Shown piece after piece: positions 1 through 12,630 of a stretch of 64,000 bases of DNA. Positions within the stretch are counted from its first letter, which is position 1. Every line of letters starts with the position of its first letter. The DNA is taken from positions 6,150,001 to 6,214,000 of the forward strand of contig NC_045150.1 in NCBI RefSeq assembly GCF_008831285.2, read 5' to 3'. The translations under genes and the position numbers were made by a program. This stretch comes from Nymphaea colorata. Taxonomy: Eukaryota > Streptophyta > Magnoliopsida > Nymphaeales > Nymphaeaceae. The notes beneath the pieces were generated by a model, which had not been told where the DNA came from, did no database searches, and was given only the letters and a program-made list of their open reading frames with translations.

Positions 1-1781
1 GGCATGCCAACTCATGTACAACATATAGAGTTTGTGGTTGAGTACGTCGATGAGCAGTTTCTCGTTTTCTGCTTAATAAAATTGATGGGCTATGAGTGAA
101 AGTTCAGCAAACCAGAAAGCCAGAGCACCAAGGTTCCCAAAAAATTGTACTATTTTTTCCCATCACCGTTTACATTACATTCTATTGGATTCATCTCCTT
201 TTCCCCACTAATTTCTGCTGCATCCAGCAAATAATTCGCCGGAAGACCACAGAAGGCATTTCAGTTGCTACGTCTTCCCACTTTGTCACTTTGAAAATTT
301 GTCCAAAGCAGAGGCCACACGCCATTGCTTATGTCTTCACCTTCAGTTACGAGAACAAGCACAAGCGTGGGCATTATCATCTACAGGGGTGAAATTAACA
401 TCCGAGTGAGGTAAAACCGAGGGGCGTCAATTGTTGGTTGAAACTATTCCCGATGAGTTGTCATGCTCATTTATGGTCTAATGTATACAGATCTGTGTTT
501 GTGTTGGTGCGGAAGACCTCATAGACGTTTAAAATGCAAGAAAAAACGCGGAGTCACGGGACATTTTATCGAAATATATATACTGGAATTAGGCCTTCCA
601 GAACATATTTATTTAACATTGGACTAAAAAAGTATAATAAGCTGGTATAAAAGTTGGACAAGATGAAACGAAAATAAACACCTCAAACAACCAGATACTG
701 GAAGGAAATTCAAGAGATGCACATATAATGCCAGCTTTTGCTTTTTCCCTCAGCAGCCAAGAACTGTCGTCATCCACTTATTGATGCAATCAACATCTTT
801 AAATAGTCTCGCAGTACTAGTTAGCTCTCTCCTTGATCCCTGCAACATATAAAAGATAATGCAATATCAACATGATTCTTTCCTTGAACCATGAGTTGTT
901 CGTCCACCAACTATACCTCGTACTGAACAAATTTAAGGTGCTGCACCTGAAGTACCAAATAAAAGAAGACTTGTTGAATTGCTGAAGCGTCAAGGACACA
1001 GGCTTGGTGAGTTATCAAACAGGTTGAACAAAAAACGTCACAAGGTCGAGAAAACAAGAAATACTTGTACAATTTGATTGGTAAAAGATTGAAATAGTAA
1101 CCGATCATGATCAATTGGACCTGCATATTGAAAAGCTTACAGTAGGGTCAACTACTAATTGCTGGTAGCATTTATGAAACAAGAGCAGAATGGGTTTTCT
1201 TTCTCCCAAGGAAAAATTCACTTGCCCACGAATATACAGCCGTGTGCATTTGCATGAAGAAACATAACAATACCTGGAATTCATACACAGAGGAAAGCTA
1301 GCAAGTAGTTTTAGTTTTAATTCCTAGAAGTGCCAATTCAAAGGCCGTACAAGTAGGGATGCATGATTCGATGGTCCATGTGCTCTATGGTTAAGCTTTA
1401 AAACACCTACATGGTCCTGCCCCACGGGTTGGGTTGCCTGCACCTCACCCACCCACCTAATTCCAAAAGGCAAGACACAGGCCAGTCCTTCCACCTTCTA
1501 GTTCATTTTGAACTGACTTCCTATAATTTGATAGGCAAAGGAGTAGACGGGGCCTATCAACAGGCACAGTTTAAACCAGATCCAGGCCAGGCTGGCCCTC
1601 AAGAAGATGGTTTAGGGTTGCTTCGATTGACTGAGACACATGGTGTCCAGTCCCACAGAAGACCGCTCAGGTCAGCATGAATGATGACTAAATATAGGCA
1701 CCCTCAGATTTTCATGCACAGCCTAGAACAAGAACCCTAGAATAAAGCATACCTGTTCACTATAAAAAGAGCTCTGGAAGC
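1..1781. other. Flank downstream of the amidase gene; no assignable gene
   Basis: This stretch lies 3' of the minus-strand amidase gene and probably includes its 3' UTR just below 1782. I found no family match on either strand. A plus-strand frame at 937-1077 and a possible minus-strand terminal exon near 720-860 look slightly protein-like, but I cannot assign either. A 98-codon plus-strand frame at 96-392 has no recognisable domain and is probably chance. Confidence 0.4.
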
Positions 1782-4700
1782 TTAAAGGCCTTTGTTGTGC
1801 CCATCTAATGATAGCAATACTTTGTACAAGTCTGGACGCCGATCCCTGAATATTCCCCAACCATGTCTCTGGGATTTTATCTCATCTAAGTTGAATTCAG
1901 CTACCACAACATCCTCATCTTTGTCATTAGCTGTTGCCACAAGCTGTCCAGTTGGACCTATTTATTGCATTAAACACGTAAAAAACGTTATCATTGTGCA
2001 TATATACATGCACCACCTATACCTCTGGCCACATAATTTCAGTCTGAGCAGCGAAAGAGTTACCCGCTATAAAGGAGTTGCCATAGAAGGTAATCTGACT
2101 TTGTCCATGCTCTGTCTCAATTACCTCCTTCCCGATTCTATTTGAAGCTACTAGAGGCACCTGAAGAAGTGGATAAAATGAATCTTTTGTACATAATGTA
2201 TCTATTATGCCTATTCAGGAAAGATCTAACCCCATAAAACACAAACACTAACCAAATTTGCTCCAGCATGGCCTTGCATTACTCGCTTCCAGTGATTACA
2301 GGAATCAAGATCATCATCTTGGGGTTCACTACCAATAGCAGTAGGATAAAATAATATTTCTGCACCTTGAAGGACCATAGCTCTGGCTGCCTCTGGGAAC
2401 CACTGATCCCAACAAATAGCTGGCAAGTTCGAAAAAGAATTAAGTATTGCTATCAGCAGTTCAATTGGTTTTCATCCATTATGATCTCCGACATTCAACA
2501 ATAATGAAGCACAAACGTAAAGTGCCTAGTCATCAACAGCTTTAAGCAATTAAAATCAACTTTCCTGGATGTAGTCTAACAGGTGATATTCATACTTACC
2601 AACCCCAATATTAGCAAATTTTGTCTTGAAGACCTGTTTTCACAATTTTTAATAGGTAAGTCAGAAGTTCTGGTTCACACGATTGGTAAACTGCACCAGG
2701 AAAAAAAAATCCTAAAATAACAAACCACCACACACCTTGAATCCAGTGTCACCAGGGTTAAAGTAAAACTTCTCTTGATACCCTGCACAAGCAGAACTAT
2801 TTGGCTTTTCAATCTTTCTATTGAAACTGAATCAGGAAACAATGGCCACTAAATCAATAAAGATGCAGAGCATTCACCTGGTCCATCTGGTATATGTGAC
2901 TTCCTATACAAACCAAGGTCTGTCCCATCAGCATCTATTATTGCAATTGAATTGTAATGAGCATTATTTGCCTCCTCAAAGAAACTGACTGGTATCACGA
3001 CACCAAGCTCTTTTGCAAGTTTTTGCATCCTGCCAATGCATGAAGGATAGGAACTGAAACTCTTTTTTCTCTTTCATATCAAAGGATTGTTCGAGCAAAT
3101 TGTTTTTCCTGGCTTTAGATGTTGAAAACTTGAAAGGACTGATTTCTGGCATGTTTTACCTTTGAATTGTAGGATGACCGTCATATGGCTTAGCTCTCCC
3201 AAAATACTCTTTCTTTTGGGCCTGACAGAAGTAATACCCTTCAAAGAGCTCCTGCAAATGACAATCAGAAAGAAACAAACAACCATTTTAGACATGCCAT
3301 ATAATTTAAAATTACTTTCTGGTGTACAATGCTGAATTGCCACGATAAAGAATTCACAATCCAAACTAATCAGTATTGCAAACAATACATACTAATTATA
3401 AAAGTTATTTGCCACTATTGTCTTGTAGTAGCAAATTACTAAGCCACGTTACGAACTAGTAGAGTAATTTATTCAGAATTACATCTACAATGTTGGCATT
3501 GTTAGATTCTTTGTAAATATGTCTATACATATTTGTGCATGTACTATGTATACATGTATATAGGATTATTTGTAACTTTCTTTTCCTTTTTATGTTATTA
3601 TTTTTTCTCCTTTTGTGCCTCGAGGAGATAGATACCTGTTGGCTACCTCCAATAGATCTTTTTGAGACGTTAGAACCAGCCCAACAGCTAGTTTCCTTCA
3701 ATTCCTTGTTTAACTCATGTATATAGATTCTTTCTTTCCTTTAAATAGTGAGGCTGCTTTACAGGCCTTCTTCTTTCCTTAATGAAGCTTTTTCTTCATT
3801 CACTCGTAAGATTCTTGTTGGGCCTTGGTGCCCCTTTGTGGTTTGTCCTTCTTCGTTAGGCCTTAGTCTCTGTTTATTGGTTATGCTTTAGTGCCAGTTT
3901 AGTAAGTTTGCTGCTACCGTTGGCAGCAGAGTTTGGGGTTTTGGTGCCATTTCTCTTAAGTTGCTTCTTGCTATGTTATCAGCTTGGATTTGTGCCTTGG
4001 TGCATGGTATTGTCTCTTTAGTGAAGAAATTTTGGTGTTGTCCCTATTGAAGATCTTGTGCCTTAGTGCCCTGTTTGACTTCTTGCTGGAGGATCTTTCG
4101 TTATTGTCCCTGGATTGAGAGACTTCCAGAAATTGAGGTTTCCTCACAGGCATCTAGGTAACATTTCTGACTTCCGAGAGATTAAAATGACAAACCAGCA
4201 TAATATCCACTGAATTCAGACATTAATTTTTAAGCCCTCCTTAGTAAATAGCCAATTACATACACTCTTACAGTCAGGACCAGGAGGGATTTAAATAGTT
4301 AAGTGATTTCAGTTGATTATTTCCTGCAATACTTAGTATAGGTTATATATATATATATAGAACATGGTTGTCACTTAATGCTTTCATTTTAAATTGAACT
4401 CGTATAGTTTATGAAGGCTGCATTATTTCAGCACTAGTATCAAGCTTAGGAGGGCAATTTTGGTTTTATGAGTTCCGTTAGAGCAATGTGGTGATTTAGG
4501 GCAGTCTCCTATTGGGCTGCAAGGCGTTTTAGAAAGAAAAACTGTGTCCTCTTTTAGGACACCAGCTTGGTTCTTATTTCCTTGTTTATGCTTAGTCAGT
4601 AAGAAAGTCTTTGAGATTAGATTAGGACACCAGCTTGGTTCTTATTTCCTTGTTTATGCTTAGTCAATAAGAAAGTCTTTGAGATTAGATTAGGACACCA

Positions 4701-7700
4701 GCTTGGTTCTTATTTCCTTGTTTATGCTTAGTCAGTAAGAAAGTCTTTGAGATTAGACAAGTATAGGAAGTTCTGCTGATTCTCTAATTGCCAACGAGTG
4801 ATAGATTAGGGAATGGATTTTTAGAGGTTTCAAGTTTTATGAAAATGAGAGGGGGAGAGAGAAGCCAAAAGAAGACCATCAACTTCTTACAGGACCCTCT
4901 CTTTGGTTCCCTTAGTGTAATTGCTTATTTTGTTGAGCATGTTAGTTAGGAAAATTCTGGTCTAACTTAATTTTAATTTTAATTCAGTTATTAATTAGTC
5001 TAATGAAATTCTATTTGATTAATTAATTGTTCAGCAAATAGGAATTAGGACTGCAACAGTGCATGGGCCCCTTTAGATGTGTTAACTCCCTTGGGTCACA
5101 CTTAGTTAGGGTTTGATTAGTTAGATAGATTAATTTTTGCTTCATGTTAGCCGGGATTAGTTAGTTCACCTTGCTGCATCTACTTCAATTACTGCACATG
5201 TGAGGTCAAAACCATTACATTATGTGTCAGAATTAGGTTTTGCTTTATTCTGATATAACACAGATTTAGATAGTTTGAATTCATTTTATGGGACGTGAAT
5301 GTCTTTAGTCCCTTATTGTTATATTTGGAAGTAAGATGAGTCCACTGAATTGCTGTCATATTTTTTTATTAGTATATCTTTAATCTACTTGTTATTTTTG
5401 TGCTATTGTAAAGGTTTAGAACAGAGAGGTTGTAGCTTTACTTTCAACTACTTTGGTTAATGTTATTACATGCTTTGTTCAATTCACTTCTGATTGAAGC
5501 TATTCCTTGTTTAGTATAGGTTTAAGGTCTAGGTATAGGTCAGAGCAGCCCTTTAACTCAAGCTTTTTACAGTTTTACTGTTGTTATATGTTGTCTAAGA
5601 TGAAGATCCGTACATGTTGCTGTTCTAGGTCAGATTACATGTCGCCTGCAGTCACAGTTAGGAATAAGCCTAACTTGAAAGTGCTTTAACTGCATTGCGT
5701 TACATAAGGACAGCAACTATGGCCTGAGTCCTTAGCTTAATTAGAGTACTGTCCTAATTTATTGCTCACCAGATGTGCATTATGTTTGTAGCCTAACCTT
5801 ATGGATCAAGTCTAGTTTTCAGTTCTGCATAAGTGTTCTGTTTCATGTAAATAGAATAGGTTAGCAAGTTGCTTAGTGTAGTTCAATTCAATAAGTAGAC
5901 TTACTCTAGTTTCCTTTTCCATCATTCTTTGTTTCATGCTTTCTTAATTTTCTGTTTTGTTGGTATATAGATAAAGTTTAGATTAGTAATAGGCTTGTTC
6001 TATACGCTAGTTTAGTTAGCTGTAGCGCTGGAATTGGCAATGTTGCAAAAGTAAATTTTATCGGATACTGGATGTGAGGCTCCCATTTCTGTGGATTCAA
6101 CCTGTACTCAATATATTACTGGGAGTTCAGTTTCTTTTATTTGGTGTCTGAATTTTCAAGTGTTTTCATTGTTAAAATATCCATTAAAATTCTTCATCGC
6201 AAAACCACACCAACCAATTTTCTGTTGAACACATAACATAGTGAAAAGCAATGCCCTGAAAAGCTCCCCCAAGGCATGAATTATCAACCAAAGAGTACAC
6301 TCATATCCCCTAAGAAAACTCATCATTCTGCACATGCAATAGGCTTGTTTCACCAAATATCTTTTGCCACATAAAACCATATAACTTTCTTGCAAGCATC
6401 GGTGACTAAATTTAAGATGGAGGTTTAGATTGTTTTTTTGGCTAATGCAACCCATGACCTGCCAAGAAACTTTAACATTTAAAATAATTGTTGATAAAAG
6501 GATTGCAGTACTGCTCCCTGAAAGGGGACCATAACAAAATAAAGAACGTAGCTACAAAGCTTTTGGATTGGGATACATAATTTAATTCCATAAAGTTATT
6601 ACATCACTTCAGAATCTTAGTTTAGCAAATTATTTTACCAAACATGCTAAACGAATGGATAAGCAATATCCTTCCAAGATTCAAAATAAATGTTTAAATA
6701 TTATCCAAGACACAGATATAACAGAAATAGTTATTGTGGTGCTACTTACTTGAATAAGAACAATTTGAGCACCCTTTTTGTGAGCATCTCTGACCAATCT
6801 GTATTAAAATGTGGAGAAAAAAATCAAATCATAAGGTCTCATTCACAATGTGAACAATACAAGAAACAGATTAACTGGCCCAAAGAGAAACAAAAAAACA
6901 AAAAACAAAACTTAAAATATAATGAAGCAACATAACACCGAAAAAGCTTACATAGAATTCCTATCTATATATATTTAAAGAGGCAGTATAGCTCAGTGTG
7001 TATACTTGGCAGCTTACCAGCATAGACAAGAAGTTTGAGTAAAAACGTGCACCTCAAACAGAGTTTAATTATAACTGCAATGAAACTTGTAACACAAATA
7101 CTAAAACGGTCCAATAGAGACATGAAGTGTTGATTGTCAGTTGCCACAGAACAGGGTGAGCAGAGAAGGCAAGTGATGCCCAACCTCTCCAAGAATAAAT
7201 GTGATCCATGTGAGCTCAGCTACGGTGGAGACCATGGCAAGGTATTTAGCTTCAATGCTAAGTGAGACATGATGCCTATTTCTTAGCACTCCATGAAAAG
7301 CAATTGAAGCCAAAGAAAGATGCAGAAGAAAATGCTAGCGCCACAGGTCATCAAGCAGCCTGCCCAATCTATGTTAGAAAAGGCAGAGAGACATAGTGGG
7401 GTAAGAGAGTAGTCATTATCTCTGTGACACGGGTACTCGTCCTAAGGAGGAGTACCCGCACGGTACGGGTACGACATGGGTACGGGTATGGCCCTGGGTA
7501 CGGCAGGATACTGCGACCGTACCGGGTGCGGTCAATGCAACCAAGGTCATTTTTGACCTTTTTCAGACTCGGTCAAAGTTGACTAAGTCCAAATTTGTCT
7601 GATTTTAATGTTAACGATTTTTACATTTTAACTTCTTAAACCATTTTAACATTAAAATTTTCGAAACCCTCATTTTAATGTCCCGCTTCCCTCTTTTTTC

Positions 7701-9411
7701 TTCATTTTAACTTCCATATATGTATGTGCATGTGTGTGTACGGACGTGCCCCCGCACCCAAGTTTTTTAAAAATGGTCTGTACCCGCACCGGCACCCGTA
7801 CCTATGTGACATAGGTCATTATGTGATCCATGGTGCCCTTAATTTATCATAGAATCTGTTCGAACTTTGACCATAGTAAAATGCATAATCTGCATCAAAA
7901 AGTGCATAGAGGTCATGCATCACCATGAGAGTCAAAAGTTCCTATTATTGTAAATTTTTTGTGTATTTTGTCCATAGTGTTGGGCGACACAAGCAACACT
8001 TTTGATTTCTCCCATGTGAAGTCCTCATAATCTCATGACCATGGAGTTGAGAGACTAGATCAGAGAAAACTAGTTTTGAAGACTTTAGTATAGTCGTTAC
8101 AAATGTTTCATAACCAACTTCTAACCCACTTAACAACCAGGAGCTTTCAGATTGATCAGCAAGACATTTTCCTATAGCTCCAACGCCCAACCTCATCACA
8201 TATTCCCTTGAAGCCTATGCTGAACTCTTGCGTAAAAATGTCCTTACAATAAGTCTACGACTTTTTGCACAAGCAAGAATTCTTGTTATTGAGAATCTCG
8301 AGCAAACACAGCAATAAACGCAGCCCATCACTCAACTGCTGTTTGCAAAAACACAACGAAGCCAAGAGCTTCTTCGAAAAGCATACCTATGATCCACCCT
8401 CAGAGGAGTCTATCAGTCCTTCTCTAAGCTATGAAATCTGGACTGCAAATAATTTTTCATGACTCCATCAGTTTCCTTACTTGAGATTGTCTTACGTGGC
8501 ATGAGGGGTTCACTATAGATGAAGGCAGTCATTTCTTGGCTCTGAATCAGACCCATAAGTTAGTTTTCCACAATAAAAAGCTGCAGTGGTTGAGCTTCAA
8601 TGAGATGAAGTTGGCCACGTTCAAACTGAATGGATATGGATGGTTTGAGGCTGTAGGGAATGAAGAGCTTGACACCATAATAGATTGGGGGAGACAAGAA
8701 AAATCATAATATCACAAGAGAAGGCTCTGATACCATACAAACAATTGACACTCAAAGAGAATAGTATACATGGTTTAGTGGATGAGCACCCACATCCACA
8801 AGCAAGCTTCCTCCCACACTTTATCTCCATCAGATGAAGGTTCTGTACACGAATATATGGAGATCAGCACATCAATTGTTACCAAACTGATCCATTATAA
8901 AAATGGCACTACTTTTGGGAAGATCGAGACTGGCAGTGTATGAAATTATCCTTGCCGTTTTGTTGAACATTACATTTCTATGGCAGTGTATGAAATTATC
9001 ATTGCCGTTTTGTTGAACATTACATTTCTACTCCTAATCCATTTGGCCTGAAATGAGATTGTTTTCCTCAATCTGCTAAATCTAGCCATTCTGGTGATGA
9101 TATCAGTTGATGATTCTCATCTGGTAGACTTGCCATACCATGAGATGTGTTAGGTAAACTTGCACACCATCCAATATGCTGCTATAGTTCACAGTAACAG
9201 CCACATTAGATAGAGTAGAAACCTATAATGGATGAAAATGACACATGAATATCTAGATTCTGCAAAGAACAGGCAATTTGTAGTTGTCACTTGTCAGTGA
9301 CTTGATCCAGATGATCTGAGAAGCCATACACAAGCACCGGTAGGAACAAAAGATACATATAATAGGGGCATATCCATGTCTTGAATAAAACATAGGGGTC
9401 TGTCGGCATAG

Positions 9412-9490
<79 letters not shown>

Positions 9491-10378
9491 GGCATCTCCA
9501 CTTCTTGAGTAAAACTTTAGGCTCTGCAGGAATAAATCTCCAAAACAAGTCGTGCCTTCAGATCCCTGCTATGATCTTATTGAATTAAATAAGATTGTCT
9601 CCACTAAACCCCAGCTTTAAGTAATTGATCTTTCCCTGGTAAAAAGAACTTGATAACCCAATTGTTGATAAGTAATCACAAAGAAGTCCTAGATCAGATA
9701 TAGAAGCAGCATAATCTGAACTAAGAGTTTTCGAGAGATCCAAAGGTGCACTCTCCAACATAACGTCGTATGAAGTTTTCCAATAACAGACCCAGTACTT
9801 GGGATACATGATTCTGTATCATGCAACACAAACTCAACTCGGAAGAAACAATCCGCAAACTTGAGTATCGAGAGGCCCATTTCCCAACTCAATGAAGACG
9901 GGCGACCCTTTAAGCGACGGCCAAATTTCAAGTGCGTAGCGAATTCTCAAGGAAAGCAAGTGCAAGAACTAAAAGAATCCTGAGAACAAACCAAGCATCA
10001 TACTGAACCGGGCTATAGTGTTCATGATCACGAAAGTACAGGGGGAAATTACAGGTACTATCCATCAGACTTCAATCTAAAAGTTTCAAAAAAGAAAAGA
10101 ACACGGATAACAGTATGGATGTCGCCAATGAATCGGAACACATGCTAACCCTGTGCATTGGAACATCCACCGATTAAACAAACCTTTCGCTAAAACACAA
10201 GAGCGACGGAAAAAGAAATCCATCAGAGGATCCTTAAGAATTAAGATTATGAAGGGATACAAAGAAAAGGATGAAATCTCCCTTTTTATTACCGTTCGGC
10301 TCGATCGACGTTCTCAGAGACGACGTCGGAGCAGGCAAATTGCAGGGCCGCCACTACCACCCTCCGATCTCCCCCCAT
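1782..10378 (-). CDS. CPA: N-carbamoylputrescine amidase (nitrilase-like protein 1)
   Basis: This enzyme hydrolyses N-carbamoylputrescine to putrescine, CO2 and ammonia, the last step of the arginine-decarboxylase route to polyamines. Coding exons (minus strand, 5' to 3'): 10293-10378, 6750-6798, 3160-3251, 2878-3029, 2736-2782, 2600-2633, 2253-2419, 2064-2160, 1782-1957. All junctions are GT-AG, phases close, and the sum is 900 nt (299 aa), the usual length of the family. The nitrilase catalytic triad is visible: Glu46 in IQELFEGYYF, Lys119 in LYRKSHIPDGPG and Cys156 in GVAICWDQWFPE. The C-terminal FRDRRPDLYKVLLS segment is typical of plant CPA. The start in MGGDRRVVVAALQFACSD has the expected strand-beta-1 context. 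Introns 1 and 2 are about 3.5 kb each and filled with repeats; the 34-nt exon 6 is unusually small. No signal peptide is seen, which fits a cytosolic enzyme. Confidence 0.96.
3252..6749. other. Amidase intron 2: AT-rich, mostly unassigned
   Basis: This 3.5 kb intron separates the exon ending IVLIQ from the one starting ELFEGYYF. It holds a threefold 68-bp tandem repeat (4554-4757) and T-rich, TAG-rich DNA with no coding frames I can assign. The part from about 3440 to 6130 may be an old insertion, but I could not find terminal repeats or a target duplication. Confidence 0.5.
4554..4757. repeat. 68-bp tandem repeat, three copies
   Basis: Three head-to-tail copies start at 4554, 4622 and 4690, each opening TTAGGACACCAGCTTGG. 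They are almost identical; the middle copy has CAATAAG where the others have CAGTAAG, so the duplication is recent. It lies inside amidase intron 2. Confidence 0.9.
7420..7814. mobile_element. hAT-like miniature element, 395 bp
   Basis: Imperfect terminal inverted repeats start CTCTGTGACACGGGTAC on the left and CTATGTCACATAGGTAC on the complement of the right end. An exact 8-bp direct repeat GTCATTAT flanks it (7412-7419 and 7815-7822). An 8-bp target duplication is the hAT signature. The interior is rich in GGTACGGGT-type motifs and has no transposase frame. It sits in amidase intron 1. Confidence 0.75.
7945..8740 (-). pseudogene. Copia-type gag relic with primer-binding site
   Basis: On the minus strand a match to the initiator-tRNA-Met primer-binding site (TGGTATCAGAGCC, complement of 8723-8735) is followed downstream by broken gag sequence. 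This includes a SLKLNHCSFLLWKTNL-like stretch near 8600 and, at 7945-8199, a segment resembling the retrotransposon gag/UBN2 domain (LSGLEVGYETFVTT ... SQLHGHEIMR). The frame is broken, and no protease, integrase or reverse transcriptase follows. The matching LTR would lie above 8735 in plus coordinates, but I could not delimit it. It is a truncated Ty1/copia element in amidase intron 1. Confidence 0.7.
8931..9030. repeat. 50-bp tandem duplication
   Basis: The unit beginning TGGCAGTGTATGAAATTATC occurs at 8931 and again at 8981 with a single C/A difference. It lies next to the Copia relic and may be part of its LTR region. Confidence 0.9.
9415..9485. repeat. (AT)n microsatellite, about 71 bp
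   Basis: This is an uninterrupted AT dinucleotide run in amidase intron 1. The Tyr-Ile open frames it creates on the minus strand are artefacts. Confidence 0.97.
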
Positions 10379-10410
10379 CTCTCTCTCTCTCTCTCTCTCT
10401 GCCTTTCCCT
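10379..10410 (-). promoter_or_regulatory. GA/CT-rich leader of the amidase gene
   Basis: Directly upstream of the ATG the coding strand carries a GA-dinucleotide tract (CT on plus). Such pyrimidine/purine tracts are common in plant core promoters and 5' UTRs. The transcription start itself is not visible. Confidence 0.5.
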
Positions 10411-10593
10411 CACTCCCCGTCCCTCTCCCTGTAAAATGGATTTTGCTCTTTTCACACTCCCGTCTTCACTACGCGACAGAGTCCATTTGCTGGCCCTTTC
10501 GAATTTCTGAGAACTTGCCGCGGAACGAATTTTGCAACGTGGATACCTGCGTAACGCCAAGTGCACGTAAAGAACAAGTGCATCAAGATCCCA

Positions 10594-10608
10594 GGAACCA
10601 CGTGTTCC
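10594..10608. promoter_or_regulatory. Near-palindromic G-box upstream of the amidase gene
   Basis: GGAACCACGTGTTCC contains the G-box CACGTG (10599-10604) and is an almost perfect palindrome, about 220 bp upstream of the amidase start codon. G-boxes bind bZIP and bHLH factors, and the flanking CCACGTGT resembles an ABA-response element. Activity is inferred only from the motif and position. Confidence 0.4.
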
Positions 10609-12274
10609 ACTTAAAACGGCCTGAAGGGCAACGTGTGGCTGGCTTTTGATCCGAAGTGGTTGTTGAACCGGATGCGAAAAGACATAAGTGCCCCTACACA
10701 GCCGCCTCCCACCAACCGTCTATTGATATATTATTGAAGGATCGGATTCGAACTAGAAATATATTTTTGGAATGTGCAAACTTTGGTATACCATACTTAA
10801 ATCTAAATCCAAGTTTACAATCCAAATCCGAATTTTAAATTCACATTCAAATCTGAAATGGATTATTATGGTATGTCAAAAACCAACTTTCAAAGTGAAC
10901 GGACATTAGATATAGAATATTTGTTTAAAAGTAAAATCAAATCCAAATCCGTATGTCATCAGATTTTTGTCTGATCCGAATCCAATCAAATGTCATTTTT
11001 TGATTTTCAACATTTCAAACTCATCGTCTGTCCATCACAGTGTCATAAGGAATGGTTAGAATCAGAATTAAGAGGGTGTGAAATCATTTATATCAAGTGG
11101 TTATTAATAATTGAAACATCAATAAATATCATTAGCATGCAAATTAGCTCTTTAGCTTCCTAGATGTTTGTGTAGCCATGATATGTTTTAGTTGGATTTA
11201 TTTCTCCAATAGCTTCCTTTATACTTGGGATTCTCAAGGCATTGGATTGGTCCATGTGTGATGCATGTGTTAGTTGGTGTTTTCTTAATATTTTATTGAA
11301 TTCATCAAGGAGTGTCCAATGCCCCCTTATTTATTTTTAGTGACAATAATGAAGATGTTTTCTTGAATAGTTAGTCAATTTAGTGGTAAGTTGGTGAGAC
11401 AAAGTCACCTCATATTATACGATATGGAGCTTTACCTATTAGGTTTGTTTTTATGCTGAAGATGTGCTAGTTTTCTCAAATTCTCAAAGGTCGAAGATAT
11501 TTTTAATATTTGCAAAACGAACAGGCTTAACAGCCAATCCAAGCATGTGGTTTTGCGTACATTCCGTTCAATGTTTCAAAGAAAGATATGAATGTTTGAA
11601 ATGGATTATTAGAAGTTCTTTGCCCGTTGCATATGTTTGTTGGGTTTATGAAGGAAGAATTTTGTTTACACAATAGCGTGATTAAAGATTGCAGGATGGA
11701 AGATTTTCAATGCTTTCATATGAAAGAAGACTTTTTTTGTTCTTGCCAAACTGGTAAGATGTTATCCCGTGTTTGAATTTAAATCCACCTACAACCAACT
11801 GGTCCACTCCTTGTTTTGAAGAGGGAGAGGGATGGGACTATTTATACAGAGATTTTTTTTTTTTCTTACAGTTTTCCCCTAAGGTTGACAATTTAACTGG
11901 TTCTTCGTGTTTGAGTGAATTGCACAATGAATAGAATAGGTGATTCTTCTCCTCTAACGATCAAGGTCGAAACTATTTGGTCTCAATGGCAGAGTCAGGA
12001 TTTTTTTCGCCGATGAGTACTTGAGTCACAAGCCTACATCTGATGTAGCATCCTTTGTAATTTTTGAGCTATCGCATTGTGATTATGAGTCCTTCCAATG
12101 AAATTTTTCACGAGCTAGTGTGGGCGGTGGCCCACACCAGCCTCCATGTATCTTTACCACTGTTTGGACTCTTGCACACAGGGAATGACCCCATGAGGAC
12201 TTGAGGAAATGGATTTTGGTACCTTGCATCACTTCCCACATGTGAAACGATTTTTATATGTGATAAGTTTAATT

Positions 12275-12630
12275 TATAGTCACAGAAAACGAGTATTTTT
12301 TTAACGTGAAAAAAAAGTTTTAAATTAAATGGCCATTTAAAACTTTTAAAAAACGTGTTTTTTTGAAAAAAAATGTTAAGAACAAAAAAACATGTTTTTT
12401 TACACTTTTTTTAATGTCAAACAGGTTTTTTTAATTTTTATTTGTTGCAAATCTACTTATCTTTTGATGTTTGTGTTATTAGTTTCTCACTTGTTTTATT
12501 TTTTTCCCACTTTCAGTTTTTTAAAATTTTTAAAAATTTACTGTATTTTTCTCGTTTTTTTCAAGTTCGCCGTATTATACCCGAGAAAAACCTCGCTGTT
12601 TAAAACTCCGAGACGTTATTTGTGACTATT
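12275..12630. mobile_element. ATAGTCACA-terminated repeat, 356 bp
   Basis: The element runs from TATAGTCACAG to TTGTGACTATT, giving roughly 10-bp inverted ends. Flanks are GTTTAATT (12267-12274) and GTTTAAAT (12631-12638), a 7/8 match that may be an 8-bp target duplication. The interior (TTTTTATTTGTTGCAAATCT region) is shared in inverse orientation with about 27632-28001, and a left end recurs at about 56563. It has no coding capacity. Confidence 0.55.

Noticed and set aside
96-392. 98-codon plus-strand frame
   Set aside because: No domain, no splice context and no codon pattern like the host genes; probably chance.
8723-8735. tRNA gene fragment
   Set aside because: Only the 13-nt primer-binding match is present; no cloverleaf or A/B boxes.
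9253-9548. Overlapping Tyr-Ile repeat frames
   Set aside because: Produced by the (AT)n tract at 9415-9485.
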